Shown: positions 22,201 to 32,710, numbered from the stretch's first letter. The stretch: DNA of 64,000 nt from Sabethes cyaneus (GCF_943734655.1 NC_071355.1:200712939-200776938); one strand, 5' to 3'. A program made the numbers and translations. Notes: generated from the letters alone by a model not told the origin.

Positions 22201-23343
22201 GAACTCTACTGTTCGGATAGCGTCTGGTTTCTCTCAATTCAGTACTCTACCGAACAGTAATCGAGATATCGAGAACAACGGGATGGCAAGGTTGTCATCT
22301 CCCATATATTTGATGCGTAACCGACATCACTTGCACTGGCACCCGAAAAATAGGCAGTTTACCCTAAAGCAATGTTAATTCGGGTAACGAACCTTAATAT
22401 TGGCTGTACCTAATGATGGCAGTTTAAGTAAATTTAAGCAGTTTAATGCATTTTATTGAATATTTTATTGTTTGTGGTTTTGTATTGTATTACAGATTGC
22501 ATAATATTTTTCTGTTGAGTAAATGAATATACGGCAGTTTCGGTGGAAGCGGAATGAAAATAGATGTCCGTTACACTGAAATCCTAGCGTGCCATCCCGT
22601 TGATCGAGAAGAGATACTTCCAGAATAGAGTACTGGTCTACAAGACTGCCAGAGGGCAGAGATCGCTGGAGATCATGGCGGGAGTCCCCCAAAGCTCTAT
22701 CCTTAGACCAACGCTGTGAAACGGGTTGTACGATGGGTGCTGTGCTGACACCGAAGCTACCCAAAGGGGCTTTACGAACGACATTACGAATTTACGAACG
22801 GGGCTAGGAGTGATGTGAACAATGTTTGTGAGAAAGCAGCGAAGGCCATCAACGCAGTGGTTAGATTTATGCTAAACAGTACGGACCTAGTTTTAGTAAA
22901 TGTCATCTTTTGGCTAATGCCAGTGAGCCAATGCGGTCATGTTTGTCAGATAGTACAAGTAGTGGAATTGAACCTGTTTGGATTACGTCTTGTAATGCGT
23001 GACGGGTTGTGGGCAGAAAGTGATCTCCCAGATAACACAAGATCGTAATAGAAAGTTCACATTAAATCGTATGCATGTCAATTTTGCATTGGAATTGTAT
23101 AATGATTGGAGTATGTCAAAACAAAGTGAACAATAAATTGCTTTGCAGTCGTGCGTGTCCTCATATACAACTCATGACTGTAAATTTTAAAGTAGTACAG
23201 ATGATTGCAATATTAAGTTATATCTTAATCATATATTCAGGAGTATTAAGTTGCGTGTTAAAAAAACCGCTGTGTAAAATGCAAGATAGAATTACAAATA
23301 ATTGTCAGAATTTTCGCACGTATATTGCCTCCACTTTGGTACT

Positions 23344-23355
23344 TATATGTTCTTA
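23344..23355. repeat. Target-site duplication, left (TATATGTTCTTA)
   Basis: The identical 12-mer is present at 27813-27824, directly outside the other end of the inverted Penelope-like unit. Confidence 0.85.
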
Positions 23356-23421
23356 CGAATTTGGTTTTTTTCGGCTGGACAGTCAATTGGCAAAGCAAAA
23401 CGACACTTTATTTTTTCTATG

Positions 23422-23459
23422 CCCGACGTTTCGATGTATTTGACATCTTTTTCAAGGGG
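23422..23459 (-). ncRNA. Hammerhead-ribozyme-like motif, left arm
   Basis: On the minus strand: CCCCTTGAAAAA, a 5-bp stem GATGT/ACATC with loop CAAAT, then CGAAACGTC and GGG. Penelope-like elements are known to carry minimal hammerhead ribozymes whose 3' core is CGAAAC-GUC. Here the 5' core CUGANGA is altered to a CTTGAAAAA form, so catalytic activity is doubtful. The flanking CCC/GGG could form helix I. Confidence 0.5.
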
Positions 23460-23790
23460 TTCTACAACATGAAAACATGATTAACATTTAATTTTTACAT
23501 AAAACAATGAACATCATACAGAACCACGTATCGTCTTTTGTCTGGTGGCTTCTGTTGAAGGCTTAAACTAGTCACATCTACTTGCAATACTAGCATTAAC
23601 CGAGCTTAAAAATGTAATTTTGTTATTAAAAAACTTATTTTAATATCGATTTTTCATTAAATGCCGAACAACTGTAAAACTCACTGTATCTGAACGAAAT
23701 TTTGGCGGATCGTTTAAACATACACCCTGGCTGAATCGGCACACTGCTTGGCTATGGCTACTGTGTAGATTGGATATTGTACGTGAAAGG

Positions 23791-26064
23791 CTATTGTATG
23801 CTGTTGTTGCTGCTTGTTGTTCTGTGTGTGCGTGTTGAGTGAGATGCTTGTTTTGATTTGGTAGTTTTGATCGTGTGTAGAATAGCAGCGTATGTGGAAC
23901 TGAGACAGTCAACATCTGATCGCTTATTGACTGTATGGTCGGTGTTTGTTATGTGACAAACTTCCAAAATCGGCAGTGCTGTTTGGCGACGATGTTGATC
24001 CACTACTCTGGTATCATCTAGTGCAAAACGGTGTCGGGTGTCTATGCAGTGCGCAAGTAAAGCAGTTTTTTCCCTCAGGTTACTTAGTTCGTGGGTGATA
24101 GTTGGATTACTTCGGCTTGTTGCATCGATGAGCGCTTCCATCTGCTTGATGTTCGATCGATGGTTGCTGATGCGTTTTTTTAGCTGATTTGAAGTTAATC
24201 CGACATAGCTGGCCTGACAATCCTTGCACGGAATGCGATAGATAACATTCGTTTTCATTTCTGTTGGAATATTGTCTTTTGTGTTTGTAAACAGTTTTTT
24301 TATTGTGAATTCGTTTCTTGTTGCTAAACTGATGTTAGGAAAATCAGTCCGAAACGTCTTTTTTAAACGGCTGGTCAGTTTTTCCACGTAGATCAACGGT
24401 TTGTAGATGATTGGTTCGGGTGACTGTGCTGGAACAACAACGGCTCGCGGTGCAGTGCTGTTGAGGCAACGATGAATGAATGTTGTGGGATAGTGGTTGA
24501 TTTTTAGCTGTTGTTTAATTATCTCGTTTGTAGCTTCTTTGGTCAGGTTTGTACTGAATTCTCGCACTCGACGGATGAAGTTGTTTACCATGTTAGTCTT
24601 CATATGTAATGGATGCGTCGAAAAGTAGTCAATGAAACGACCCGATGCCATGGGCTTGCAGTACCATTCAGTCTTAATTGATTGGTCTGGTTGACGAATT
24701 ACAACCATGTCGAGAAAAGGAAGTCTCCTATTCTGTTCTTTCTCACAGGTGAATTGTAGGTTGGTGTTATATCGGTTGAATGTGTCAAGAATCTCTTCTA
24801 CCTTGTCTGCTGGTACAACCAGGAAAAGATCATCCACGTATTTTTTTACAACAGGTATTTCGCAACGTATCTCTTTGATCACGTTTTCTAAGAGCGTTTC
24901 CATAACTAGATCAGCAACAGTGGGTGAGATCGGATTTCCCATTGCAGTTCCGAATATCTGCTTGACATATTTTCCTTTATACGAAAAGTAGCTACATTCT
25001 AGACAAAACGTAACTATTTCGAGAAACAAGTCTAGGTTTATGTTGGTATTCACTTTGATACTTTCCCACCGTTGAAAGATTGTACGTATTACCAGCTCGC
25101 GTGGAATGCAAGTGAATAGTGATACTACATCGAACGAAACCAAAATATGGTTTTCTGGTATACAGACCGTGTTAATGTAGCTGCAGAAAGTGAAGGAATC
25201 AGTAATGTTGTATTCACTGTGGATCGATTCTCTTAGTATTCGGCCAATGTATTTTGATAACATATATGACGGTCCACCAATATTTGGAACGACGGGTCGA
25301 AGTGGAAGGTTAGCTTTATGGACTTTCGGAAGACCATATATCCTCGGGCATGCGGCCGACTGTGTACGTAATTGTTTAGCTGTTTTTTTATCAATGAGCT
25401 TTAGGTTTTCCAATCTGCTAACGATGCTGTTGTTTTGTTGTTGGTAACCAGCAGTTGGGTTTTGCCTTACAGGTTTATATGTGTGTGTATCCGATATTAG
25501 GTCCGACATTTTTTCGTCATAATCTTTTTCGTACATTACCACTGTCTGTTTACCTTTATCAGACTCAACGATAATTATATCGGAGTGTTCTTTAGTAAAA
25601 CGAGACGTAACTTTGTAAGCATGTTTAAGAAAGGTCGATAGTGGATCGTGTGTACTCGTAGTGAAGCTGCTTATGAAATTTTGCATGATATTCACAGCGT
25701 TACAACGGTTGCGATCACGGATTGTACGATCGGAAGATGAGTTCAAAATATTTTCGACATCGGCGATGATGTGGTAAAACGGAATTTCATTTATGCTGTT
25801 GTATGGTAACGCAAATTTTGGTCCAAGGCTTAACAAAACTTCAGTTTCTGGTGGAACGACTACAGAAGTCGCATTATGTATAGCTTTCACGTTACACGTT
25901 GGGATTGTGTATCGGCTCCGGCTGGCGGCATCTACAAGCAAGCGGGAGAATTTCTTCTTGGTTGTATCATCTGTCTTCCGTAGGTGTGCGTCGTAGAAAG
26001 CGTTTTGTTTCGAATGGTATTCACTTGCATTCCACGCGAGCTGGTAATACGTACAATCTTTCAA
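23791..26064 (-). CDS. Penelope-like reverse transcriptase/GIY-YIG endonuclease, longer copy
   Basis: An uninterrupted 757-residue frame. Residues about 160-260 are the N-terminal RT region (IYGLPKVHK at 242-250). FDVVSLFT (311-318) is motif A, GTAMGNPISPTVADL (372-386) motif B, and YVDDLF (409-414) the catalytic motif C. The linker leads to VIYRIPCKDCQASYVGL (607-623), the GIY-YIG nuclease with its paired cysteines and downstream Arg and His. It ends in a Ser/Thr-rich tail. The annotated ATG is probably not native: 26018-26064 is antisense to the other copy, so the real N-terminus is truncated at 26017 and the first about 15 codons come from the inverted arm. The enzyme would nick the target and copy element RNA. 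No stop or frameshift was seen in the RT or nuclease. Confidence 0.85.
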   Translation of the reverse strand: MKDCTYYQLAWNASEYHSKQNAFYDAHLRKTDDTTKKKFSRLLVDAASRSRYTIPTCNVKAIHNATSVVVPPETEVLLSLGPKFALPYNSINEIPFYHIIADVENILNSSSDRTIRDRNRCNAVNIMQNFISSFTTSTHDPLSTFLKHAYKVTSRFTKEHSDIIIVESDKGKQTVVMYEKDYDEKMSDLISDTHTYKPVRQNPTAGYQQQNNSIVSRLENLKLIDKKTAKQLRTQSAACPRIYGLPKVHKANLPLRPVVPNIGGPSYMLSKYIGRILRESIHSEYNITDSFTFCSYINTVCIPENHILVSFDVVSLFTCIPRELVIRTIFQRWESIKVNTNINLDLFLEIVTFCLECSYFSYKGKYVKQIFGTAMGNPISPTVADLVMETLLENVIKEIRCEIPVVKKYVDDLFLVVPADKVEEILDTFNRYNTNLQFTCEKEQNRRLPFLDMVVIRQPDQSIKTEWYCKPMASGRFIDYFSTHPLHMKTNMVNNFIRRVREFSTNLTKEATNEIIKQQLKINHYPTTFIHRCLNSTAPRAVVVPAQSPEPIIYKPLIYVEKLTSRLKKTFRTDFPNISLATRNEFTIKKLFTNTKDNIPTEMKTNVIYRIPCKDCQASYVGLTSNQLKKRISNHRSNIKQMEALIDATSRSNPTITHELSNLREKTALLAHCIDTRHRFALDDTRVVDQHRRQTALPILEVCHITNTDHTVNKRSDVDCLSSTYAAILHTIKTTKSKQASHSTRTHRTTSSNNSIQ

Positions 26065-27345
26065 CGGTGGGAAAGTATCAAAGTGAATACCAACATAAAC
26101 CTAGACTTGTTTCTCGAAATAGTTACGTTTTGTCTAGAATGTAGCTACTTTTCGTATAAAGGAAAATATGTCAAGCAGATATTCGGAACTGCAATGGGAA
26201 ATCCGATCTCACCCACTGTTGCTGATCTAGTTATGGAAACGCTCTTAGAAAACGTGATCAAAGAGATACGTTGCGAAATACCTGTTGTAAAAAAATACGT
26301 GGATGATCTTTTCCTGGTTGTACCAGCAGACAAGGTAGAAGAGATTCTTGACACATTCAACCGATATAACACCAACCTACAATTCACCTGTGAGAAAGAA
26401 CAGAATAGGAGACTTCCTTTTCTCGACATGGTTGTAATTCGTCAACCAGACCAATCAATTAAGACTGAATGGTACTGCAAGCCCATGGCATCGGGTCGTT
26501 TCATTGACTACTTTTCGACGCATCCATTACATATGAAGACTAACATGGTAAACAACTTCATCCGTCGAGTGCGAGAATTCAGTACAAACCTGACCAAAGA
26601 AGCTACAAACGAGATAATTAAACAACAGCTAAAAATCAACCACTATCCCACAACATTCATTCATCGTTGCCTCAACAGCACTGCACCGCGAGCCGTTGTT
26701 GTTCCAGCACAGTCACCCGAACCAATCATCTACAAACCGTTGATCTACGTGGAAAAACTGACCAGCCGTTTAAAAAAGACGTTTCGGACTGATTTTCCTA
26801 ACATCAGTTTAGCAACAAGAAACGAATTCACAATAAAAAAACTGTTTACAAACACAAAAGACAATATTCCAACAGAAATGAAAACGAATGTTATCTATCG
26901 CATTCCGTGCAAGGATTGTCAGGCCAGCTATGTCGGATTAACTTCAAATCAGCTAAAAAAACGCATCAGCAACCATCGATCGAACATCAAGCAGATGGAA
27001 GCGCTCATCGATGCAACAAGCCGAAGTAATCCAACTATCACCCACGAACTAAGTAACCTGAGGGAAAAAACTGCTTTACTTGCGCACTGCATAGACACCC
27101 GACACCGTTTTGCACTAGATGATACCAGAGTAGTGGATCAACATCGTCGCCAAACAGCACTGCCGATTTTGGAAGTTTGTCACATAACAAACACCGACCA
27201 TACAGTCAATAAGCGATCAGATGTTGACTGTCTCAGTTCCACATACGCTGCTATTCTACACACGATCAAAACTACCAAATCAAAACAAGCATCTCACTCA
27301 ACACGCACACACAGAACAACAAGCAGCAACAACAGCATACAATAG
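25984..27345 (+). CDS. Penelope-like RT/GIY-YIG endonuclease, 5'-truncated inverted copy
   Basis: A 453-residue open frame. Only 26018 onward is Penelope sequence in sense; the first about 11 codons arise from the antisense of the longer copy, so the ATG is fortuitous. It begins within RT just after motif A (CIPRELVIRTIFQRWESI), keeps motif B (GTAMGNPISP) and YVDDLF, and is then identical in translation to the longer copy through the GIY-YIG domain to the same stop. Lacking motif A and the N-terminal RT region, it cannot be an active polymerase, though the nuclease part is intact. Confidence 0.8.
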   Translation: MCVVESVLFRMVFTCIPRELVIRTIFQRWESIKVNTNINLDLFLEIVTFCLECSYFSYKGKYVKQIFGTAMGNPISPTVADLVMETLLENVIKEIRCEIPVVKKYVDDLFLVVPADKVEEILDTFNRYNTNLQFTCEKEQNRRLPFLDMVVIRQPDQSIKTEWYCKPMASGRFIDYFSTHPLHMKTNMVNNFIRRVREFSTNLTKEATNEIIKQQLKINHYPTTFIHRCLNSTAPRAVVVPAQSPEPIIYKPLIYVEKLTSRLKKTFRTDFPNISLATRNEFTIKKLFTNTKDNIPTEMKTNVIYRIPCKDCQASYVGLTSNQLKKRISNHRSNIKQMEALIDATSRSNPTITHELSNLREKTALLAHCIDTRHRFALDDTRVVDQHRRQTALPILEVCHITNTDHTVNKRSDVDCLSSTYAAILHTIKTTKSKQASHSTRTHRTTSSNNSIQ

Positions 27346-27676
27346 CCTTTCACGTACAATATCCAATCTACACAGTAGCCATAGCCAAGCAGTGTGCCGA
27401 TTCAGCCAGGGTGTATGTTTAAACGATCCGCCAAAATTTCGTTCAGATACAGTGAGTTTTACAGTTGTTCGGCATTTAATGAAAAATCGATATTAAAATA
27501 AGTTTTTTAATAACAAAATTACATTTTTAAGCTCGGTTAATGCTAGTATTGCAAGTAGATGTGACTAGTTTAAGCCTTCAACAGAAGCCACCAGACAAAA
27601 GACGATACGTGGTTCTGTATGATGTTCATTGTTTTATGTAAAAATTAAATGTTAATCATGTTTTCATGTTGTAGAA

Positions 27677-27714
27677 CCCCTTGAAAAAGATGTCAAATAC
27701 ATCGAAACGTCGGG
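27677..27714 (+). ncRNA. Hammerhead-ribozyme-like motif, right arm
   Basis: Mirror copy of the motif at 23422-23459, on the plus strand and identical to it: stem GATGT/ACATC, then CGAAACGTC. It lies between the RT-endonuclease stop and the tail, the region where Penelope-like elements carry their ribozymes. Confidence 0.5.
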
Positions 27715-27812
27715 CATAGAAAAAATAAAGTGTCGTTTTGCTTTGCCAATTGACTGTCCAGCCGAAAAAAACCAAATTCGTGAATCTTCAACAGTCGATA
27801 GCTCCAAGTTTA

Positions 27813-27824
27813 TATATGTTCTTA
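27813..27824. repeat. Target-site duplication, right (TATATGTTCTTA)
   Basis: Identical to 23344-23355. Together they show that the two inverted copies were inserted as one event. Confidence 0.85.
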
Positions 27825-28620
27825 TCTGGCGTAAAAGATAACTTTTTCGTTCAGATATGATGTTGTATATCTCAGTTGCAATCGAGATGTACAAACCAAA
27901 TGGTTTACTGGGCTAATTTTAAAATGAATAAAAAATTACAAAAATAAATGTGTTTTTATTTAGTTTTCATGAGAAGTGAAAAAGCGGTGCCGTCAGTCGT
28001 TTTAGATCGACAGGCTCTTGGTGTCGAAGGGAATGTAGCGGAAAATATCAGCTAAGCTGTTGTCTAAAAATATTGTGCTTTGCAGCTGTACCTGGATTAA
28101 TCCAGATTATTTTCTCTAATGCCAATGTATACGACAAAACAAAACAGCAACATTGCAGTTGTCACTCTCTCTCTCTCTCTTTCTCACTCACAGCATTCGC
28201 ATTGCCGCACTTTTTGTACCAGTCGCACTTTTAGACTGCGGTGTCCAGTAAGGTGCAAAATGCGGGATATTAACTAGTAATTGTCATTTAGCGATTACTG
28301 TGCAGATGAAAGCGAATGCTGACGGAAAGATTTCGTGTCGTGCAAAGCGCTTGCATTCGTTTGCTACGCTGAAGAAAAAATTTAGTGTGGTAGTGTAAAG
28401 CGTTTCTGCCTCGGATGTTGGCAGTGTGTTGGTGATGGTGGTTTTTCTATTGTTTCTTTCCATGAACCGCGTAGAATGCACATTGAGATAGAGCGGGCTG
28501 CTAAGGACAATGATAACTTTTGATTATAGTAAGCGTTTGCCGGTAACCAATGGGTGTGATTTTTGTTTAGCAGCAGTCTTAAAATTAAATAAAAAAGAAA
28601 ACTATCCAATTAAATGCTAC
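27825..28620. other. Spacer with a short CT microsatellite
   Basis: No gene was recognised. A CT repeat lies at about 28164-28192. Short open frames on the minus strand at 28284-28609 have no known domain. Confidence 0.4.
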
Positions 28621-28730
28621 TACCCAACAAACATTTTGGTCGTATAACAGCTTGTTAAGCGCTTGTAACCTGGTAATTAGCTATATAACGGTTGAATAAG
28701 CTACTAATCAACAAAAATGATTGTTGGGTA
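28621..28730. mobile_element. 110-bp palindromic MITE (TACCCAACAA ends)
   Basis: TACCCAACAAACATTTT at the left is the near-complement of AAAATGATTGTTGGGTA at the right, with TA at both borders. The arms continue imperfectly to the middle (ATAACAGCTTGTTAAG against ATAACGGTTGAATAAG). Size and TACCC...GGGTA ends match the elements at 44678-44788 and 16446-16556. Confidence 0.75.
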
Positions 28731-29630
28731 TATATATTTATTCGCGACAGATACGTATTTCTCCTACAACTTGCAAGCTTCATCAGTGTCAGTTTTCGAA
28801 AACAACCTACGTACGGAATTAGTACGAGCCGCTCATAGAGTTTAAACGTTCTTTTTGCGTCCGAAGATGCCTAAAATATGCATAGTGGGCTGAAACTCGT
28901 AACGCATAAAGCATAAACGAGTTATTTATTCACTGAAAAATATCAACAAAACGCTCAATTATAATCGCACGGTGATTCAAACAACGGAAATAAAACGAAA
29001 ATATAATTGTACAATATAATTAAACAATATTTTTTCATATTGACCTATCCATATTCATATAAATATAGTCATATAAATCTATATATCTATTATAATTATA
29101 AAGTGGAGGGAGGGAGCATTAGGGTGCCGAATAAATCAAAGACAAAGGATGTGCTAATCAGCCCAAATCATATAAGGTTGGACAGGATTTTGACGCGCCC
29201 TTTCTAGCACACAAGTCATCACGCAAGATAAGTTTGCACGGCGAAGTTATTTATCGAGTAACTGGATGTCTACACTGGAAGTAGTGTCTTATTTTCCTGT
29301 GGAATCTTGTAAGCGACCTTGCTTATAGGTCCACCCATGGTCCTTTACGAACAGCATTGGCGTGAAAGTTGCTAGATAAATAAATTCGGTTCTGCAGTAA
29401 TTGTACTTGCATACATAGAAACCCTTGTGGTGATGATGGCTAACCCTATACACATACATACACAACATACGTAATCTTTGGCTAGTGTTTGCTTATCGAT
29501 TCTCAGAAACGGCGGTCTGGCATGGATTTCAACGTTGTAAGGTAAACAAAATGTAACGAAGCTGCCCACGTAGCATACTTTAGGTGCATTTAGTTCAAGC
29601 AACCGGATTACGACTTTAATCATTAATCAT
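28731..29630. other. AT-rich spacer
   Basis: No coding sequence was recognised. The stretch 28980-29110 is very AT-rich (ATATAAAT words). Nothing else stands out. Confidence 0.4.
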
Positions 29631-29639
29631 AATTCGGTT

Positions 29640-29815
29640 ACCACAACTACTTTATAACAACCGTGCTAGTAGGGTGAACAGCACACTACAGCTCATGACC
29701 ATGCGAGTTGCGAGTGCATACAAAACGGTATCATTAGAGGCAGTATGCGTCATTGCCGAGATGATTCCTATCAGCATCACCCTGGTCCTGGAGGAGGATT
29801 ATATGTGAAGGGAAA
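29640..29815 (+). mobile_element. R1-type LINE C-terminal fragment
   Basis: About 29693-29803 reads MRVASAYKTVSLEAVCVIAE followed by MIPISITLVLEEDY. This matches the conserved C-terminal region after the RT of R1-group LINEs (R-SAYRTVS-EAVCVIAGMIPI). Only this block remains. Confidence 0.6.
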
Positions 29816-29984
29816 CTAAAGGAGACTTATAATTAAGCATGGTTTGTAGTATGAAGTCGATAGTTTATTCGTTGTTTTCTACCACGAAGTAGATTCGTAA
29901 AATCAGTCCTAAATTCATACATATAAACAAGGTATGTTCGTAAGAATGCATATAACAATGATCCGTGGATTATACGACTGTACG

Positions 29985-31150
29985 AAAAAGCTCACAAGGA
30001 GAACAATCGTGGAATTTACATTCTTAGCTGTTTACCTAAAGTGTTGGAAAGTATGGTGCACGATGATCTCTACCAATCTGTTAAATCTGTAATTGCTACA
30101 GATCAACATGATTTTCAGAAAAAAAGCTCAGCGACAACAAACATGCTAAGCTACGCTTCGACTCTTGTATACAAAATGGAAAAATGACAACAGATCGATG
30201 TCGATTTCGTCAAAGCTTTTGACAAGGTTTCTCACATTCTAGTGGTCGCATAGTTAAAAAAAACTAGGGTTACCAGAATGAATAACACAATCGATCCTGC
30301 CTTATCTTACGGGTCGCAGTTCAACAGTGAAGGCTATAGCGGTACCTCAAGGTAGCGTCCTGGGGCCACAGCTATTCGTTTTATTTACTAACGATCTGAA
30401 GTCGGCAAAATTATAATACGCTCATAGCCTCAAATTTTACCGAGTAATCACGACGTTGACGGATTGTTGCGCACTTTCCATGCACCAATTGACACATTCC
30501 AGCGTTACGGAACACCATCCCTACTGTGCAGATCGGTTCCTGTTTCATCAAATTCCCGGCATTCTAGTGGAATATAAAGTACTCTTTAAACAACTATTTT
30601 ACAAGACATTGGCAAAAACATGACGACACAAGAGGCGATTCACACGGTAAAAATGGGTGCTAATTATGTCCCGTAACGCTGGAATGTGTCAATTGCGTTT
30701 GACTACTTCCTGGCAGCAACCAACTTGGAACGTAAGACGACTGGGTAGGATTTGAGAATTCTGATCAACAGCAAACTAAGATTCGTAGAACACATCTCTG
30801 CTGTTACGGCTAAGGTATACGCAATAGAAGTACAGAAATAAAAGAAATGAAAGTATTTTGCTGATATCTACAGTTTGAAGACCCAGTATTGCTAGCTCCT
30901 GTGCAGTGTTCTAGAGTACGAAATGCAAGTGTGGGCACCATGTCATATAGTTAACATCAACTGAATCGAACGTGTCCAAAATCAATTTATTCAATACACT
31001 TTCCGGAATCTTGTATGAAAGTAGCTGCAAGCTAATCGGCCTACCAACGTTGTCAAGCAGGCGAGTATTCACTTCAACGTCGGTTAATCTTCAACGTCCT
31101 AGCAGGCAACATCGATTGGGCGGATAAACTAAATGAATAACACACTGAAT
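29985..31150 (+). mobile_element. Jockey-type LINE remnant
   Basis: About 30000-30240 reads KENNRGIYILSCLPKVLES, then YQSVKSVIATDQHDFQK, then VDFVKAFDKVSHILVV (RT motif A region). 30340-30400 has the degraded motif B (PQGSVLGPQ-type wording with shifts), and 30470-30510 the DCCAL-type region. After an inserted MITE, 30700-31130 has SKLRFVEHISAVTAKVYA and SVLEYEMQVWAPCHI, the thumb and C-terminus, ending near NVLAGNIDWADKLNE. Many frameshifts and stops show it is long dead. It is a different copy from the Jockey fragments at 4050 and 19690. Confidence 0.75.
30486..30695. mobile_element. 210-bp MITE with 25-bp perfect inverted ends
   Basis: CAATTGACACATTCCAGCGT at 30486 continues to CCGTAACG-type pairing; the right end is its perfect complement for about 25 bases. 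It is inserted in the Jockey-type LINE in the C-terminal part of RT. The interior is unpaired. Target duplication is unclear. Confidence 0.8.
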
Positions 31151-31159
31151 CTTTGCTGC

Positions 31160-32570
31160 AATCGTATTAATGTGGTTTATTATTTGTTCGCAGTAATACC
31201 GTACGATAGTCCCGAGGGGCTCTTTACCAGCAACCCGTGAGGTTTTTCATGGATTAGAGTCCGTGATCAAAAGTGTGTCAGGCATTAAGTGTTTCCTCAC
31301 GAAAAAAAAACACACGTACAACCACACACCAAATCAACCATCGAAACTCGAAATAGGGTATATTGTTGCTTCGTCGTAATTGCCTATTCCCGTCCTATCC
31401 AACACAAATTATTAAAATAATCAGCATTTTTATGACACACAATGCAAAACTAGTTATTCTCTAAAATTTTAGTTTATTGTCTACCATACGCGATCAATCA
31501 AGGTGAGCTGAGATCTATTTACATACTTTTTATCATTAAAGAAATCCTACCAGCCAAATTTCCTACGTTTTTTCGTGCGACGAAGAAGAAAATGTCGACT
31601 ACTCGTTTTAATTTCCGTCATTCATAAATGAAAATAACTCACGCAAGGCATTGTCGTTATTCTACAGCCAGAAAAACTTGCCTGCCCTGCAGAACTTTTG
31701 CAGAATAACATTTGTCATGCCGTCCTACAGAAATACATGCGCGTTAGCTTCGTAAACGTTGTTGTGATTTTTAGTTCGGACGATGAAAAATTTTGATGGA
31801 CAGATTTTAAAATCCGACGGACCGACGAATTGAAGAAATAAAGTCAGTGGCGTAATTTCAATAATAATGCTTTAATAATCGCTTTTCAGTGATATCAAAG
31901 TTCACGGATCGGATGGTAAGTGTGTTTTAGTCAAATCAGCACAAGGACTTTTGGAGTATTCAGTAAATCCATTCAACAAATGATGAAAATTAGAATAGCT
32001 TTACTTACTACGACGGGAATTAGAACTAAACCCTAGTTCGAAACGAAACGAAAACCAGCAGCAAGCGTTCGTGGTTTTTACTCTTTTAACATCATTTTTT
32101 ACAGCTTTTCAATACCAATTTCACTCCTTGAGCCAGTACCACTCATACAACTTGCTCTACTTGCAAAAAGCCATCTCAGTAATCTTGCAATTACTGATGT
32201 TTTGAGTGATAATGGCGGAAATTATGGAAGAATGCGGTAATTCATGCACTCTCAATATGTGCCAGTTTTTAAAGCCTTATTATTTTGCTTTATTTTAATC
32301 CTAGGCTTATATGATTAGCGAAATAAATTCGTTTGCGTTTTATAGCAGGTACCCAAGTAGGTTTTATAGTAGTAAATAACTTCCCAGGTTTACAAGATGG
32401 CAAGCAATTTCAATTGAATAAGATTAAATGAATGAGGCATGTTTCTGTCTCAGAAATAAAAGCAATCAAGAACAGATAACTACAATTAGTAGTTATTCAC
32501 AAAACAAAAGAAACATTCATTACGTTTGCTAGTTTTAGACTGCAAATAAGCAATCATAAGTCAAATCAAT
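31160..32570. other. Spacer
   Basis: No gene was recognised. Composition is AT-rich and broken only by short runs (A9 at 31300). Confidence 0.4.
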
Positions 32571-32578
32571 GGATCTTA

Positions 32579-32710
32579 ATGATTTCAAAGGCCATTTCTT
32601 TAATTGGAGCCGGAATCGTTGCGCTATACATTGTATGTCTTATTTTTATCCTGAACCGCTGGCTGCATCTAGATGCATATTTCGAATGGGCGTTCAGCTT
32701 GAAGTACTGA
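32579..32710 (+). CDS. Candidate 43-residue membrane micropeptide
   Basis: A short frame ATG ... TGA encodes MISKAISLIGAGIVALYIVC, then a continued hydrophobic run and NRWLHLDAYFEW before a short basic end. The layout is a positively flanked single transmembrane helix (residues about 6-26) followed by an amphipathic, Trp-containing tail, which is typical of small membrane regulators. Codon endings are richer in G/C (GCC, ATC, GCG, CTG, AAC, CGC) than the AT-rich surroundings. The start context (CTTAATGATT) is mediocre. An overlapping frame from the upstream ATG at 32569 has no recognisable character. I do not recognise the protein and cannot exclude chance. Confidence 0.3.
   Translation: MISKAISLIGAGIVALYIVCLIFILNRWLHLDAYFEWAFSLKY

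Larger units (their letters stand above)
20090..22990 (+). mobile_element. R1-type LINE remnant with nested insertions
   Basis: Collinear pieces of an R1-group ORF2 are spread across 2.9 kb. 20100-20480 is endonuclease (IGGDFNARAIESGSRWTNARG, then the catalytic SD-NF-SP end). 20500-20720 is the basic linker. 21170-21290 reads CYKELYRDANANPRGTAYHI and VMAKIKG. 21380-21900 holds the EAPD-IT--IKAA start of RT and FRTVLQKCLEEGHF. 21930-22060 covers CMHSVNCCKELF and the decayed region after it. 22590-22760 is motif B (MAGVPQSSILRPTL). 22810-22880 reads KAAKAINAVVRFML. Interruptions are a GA microsatellite and three foldback elements. Frameshifts show it is dead. Confidence 0.75.
23356..27812. mobile_element. 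Complete inverted (head-to-head) Penelope-like element insertion
   Basis: The unit has a left arm 23356-25118 and right arm 26018-27780 that are reverse complements of equal length (1,763 bp; paired coordinates sum to 51136 at both ends, so no net indel). A unique 899-bp centre (25119-26017) belongs to the longer minus-strand copy. A 32-33-base tail (27781-27812) occurs only at the right, then the 12-bp duplication. Both copies encode the same RT-endonuclease C-terminal part, identical in translation. Penelope-like elements are known for partial inverted copies and a short one-sided tail. The near-identity of the arms suggests a recent single insertion. Confidence 0.9.

Noticed and set aside
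24707..24991. 94-residue frame repeated at 26145-26429 on the other strand
   Set aside because: Antisense of the Penelope RT; it is duplicated only because the element is.
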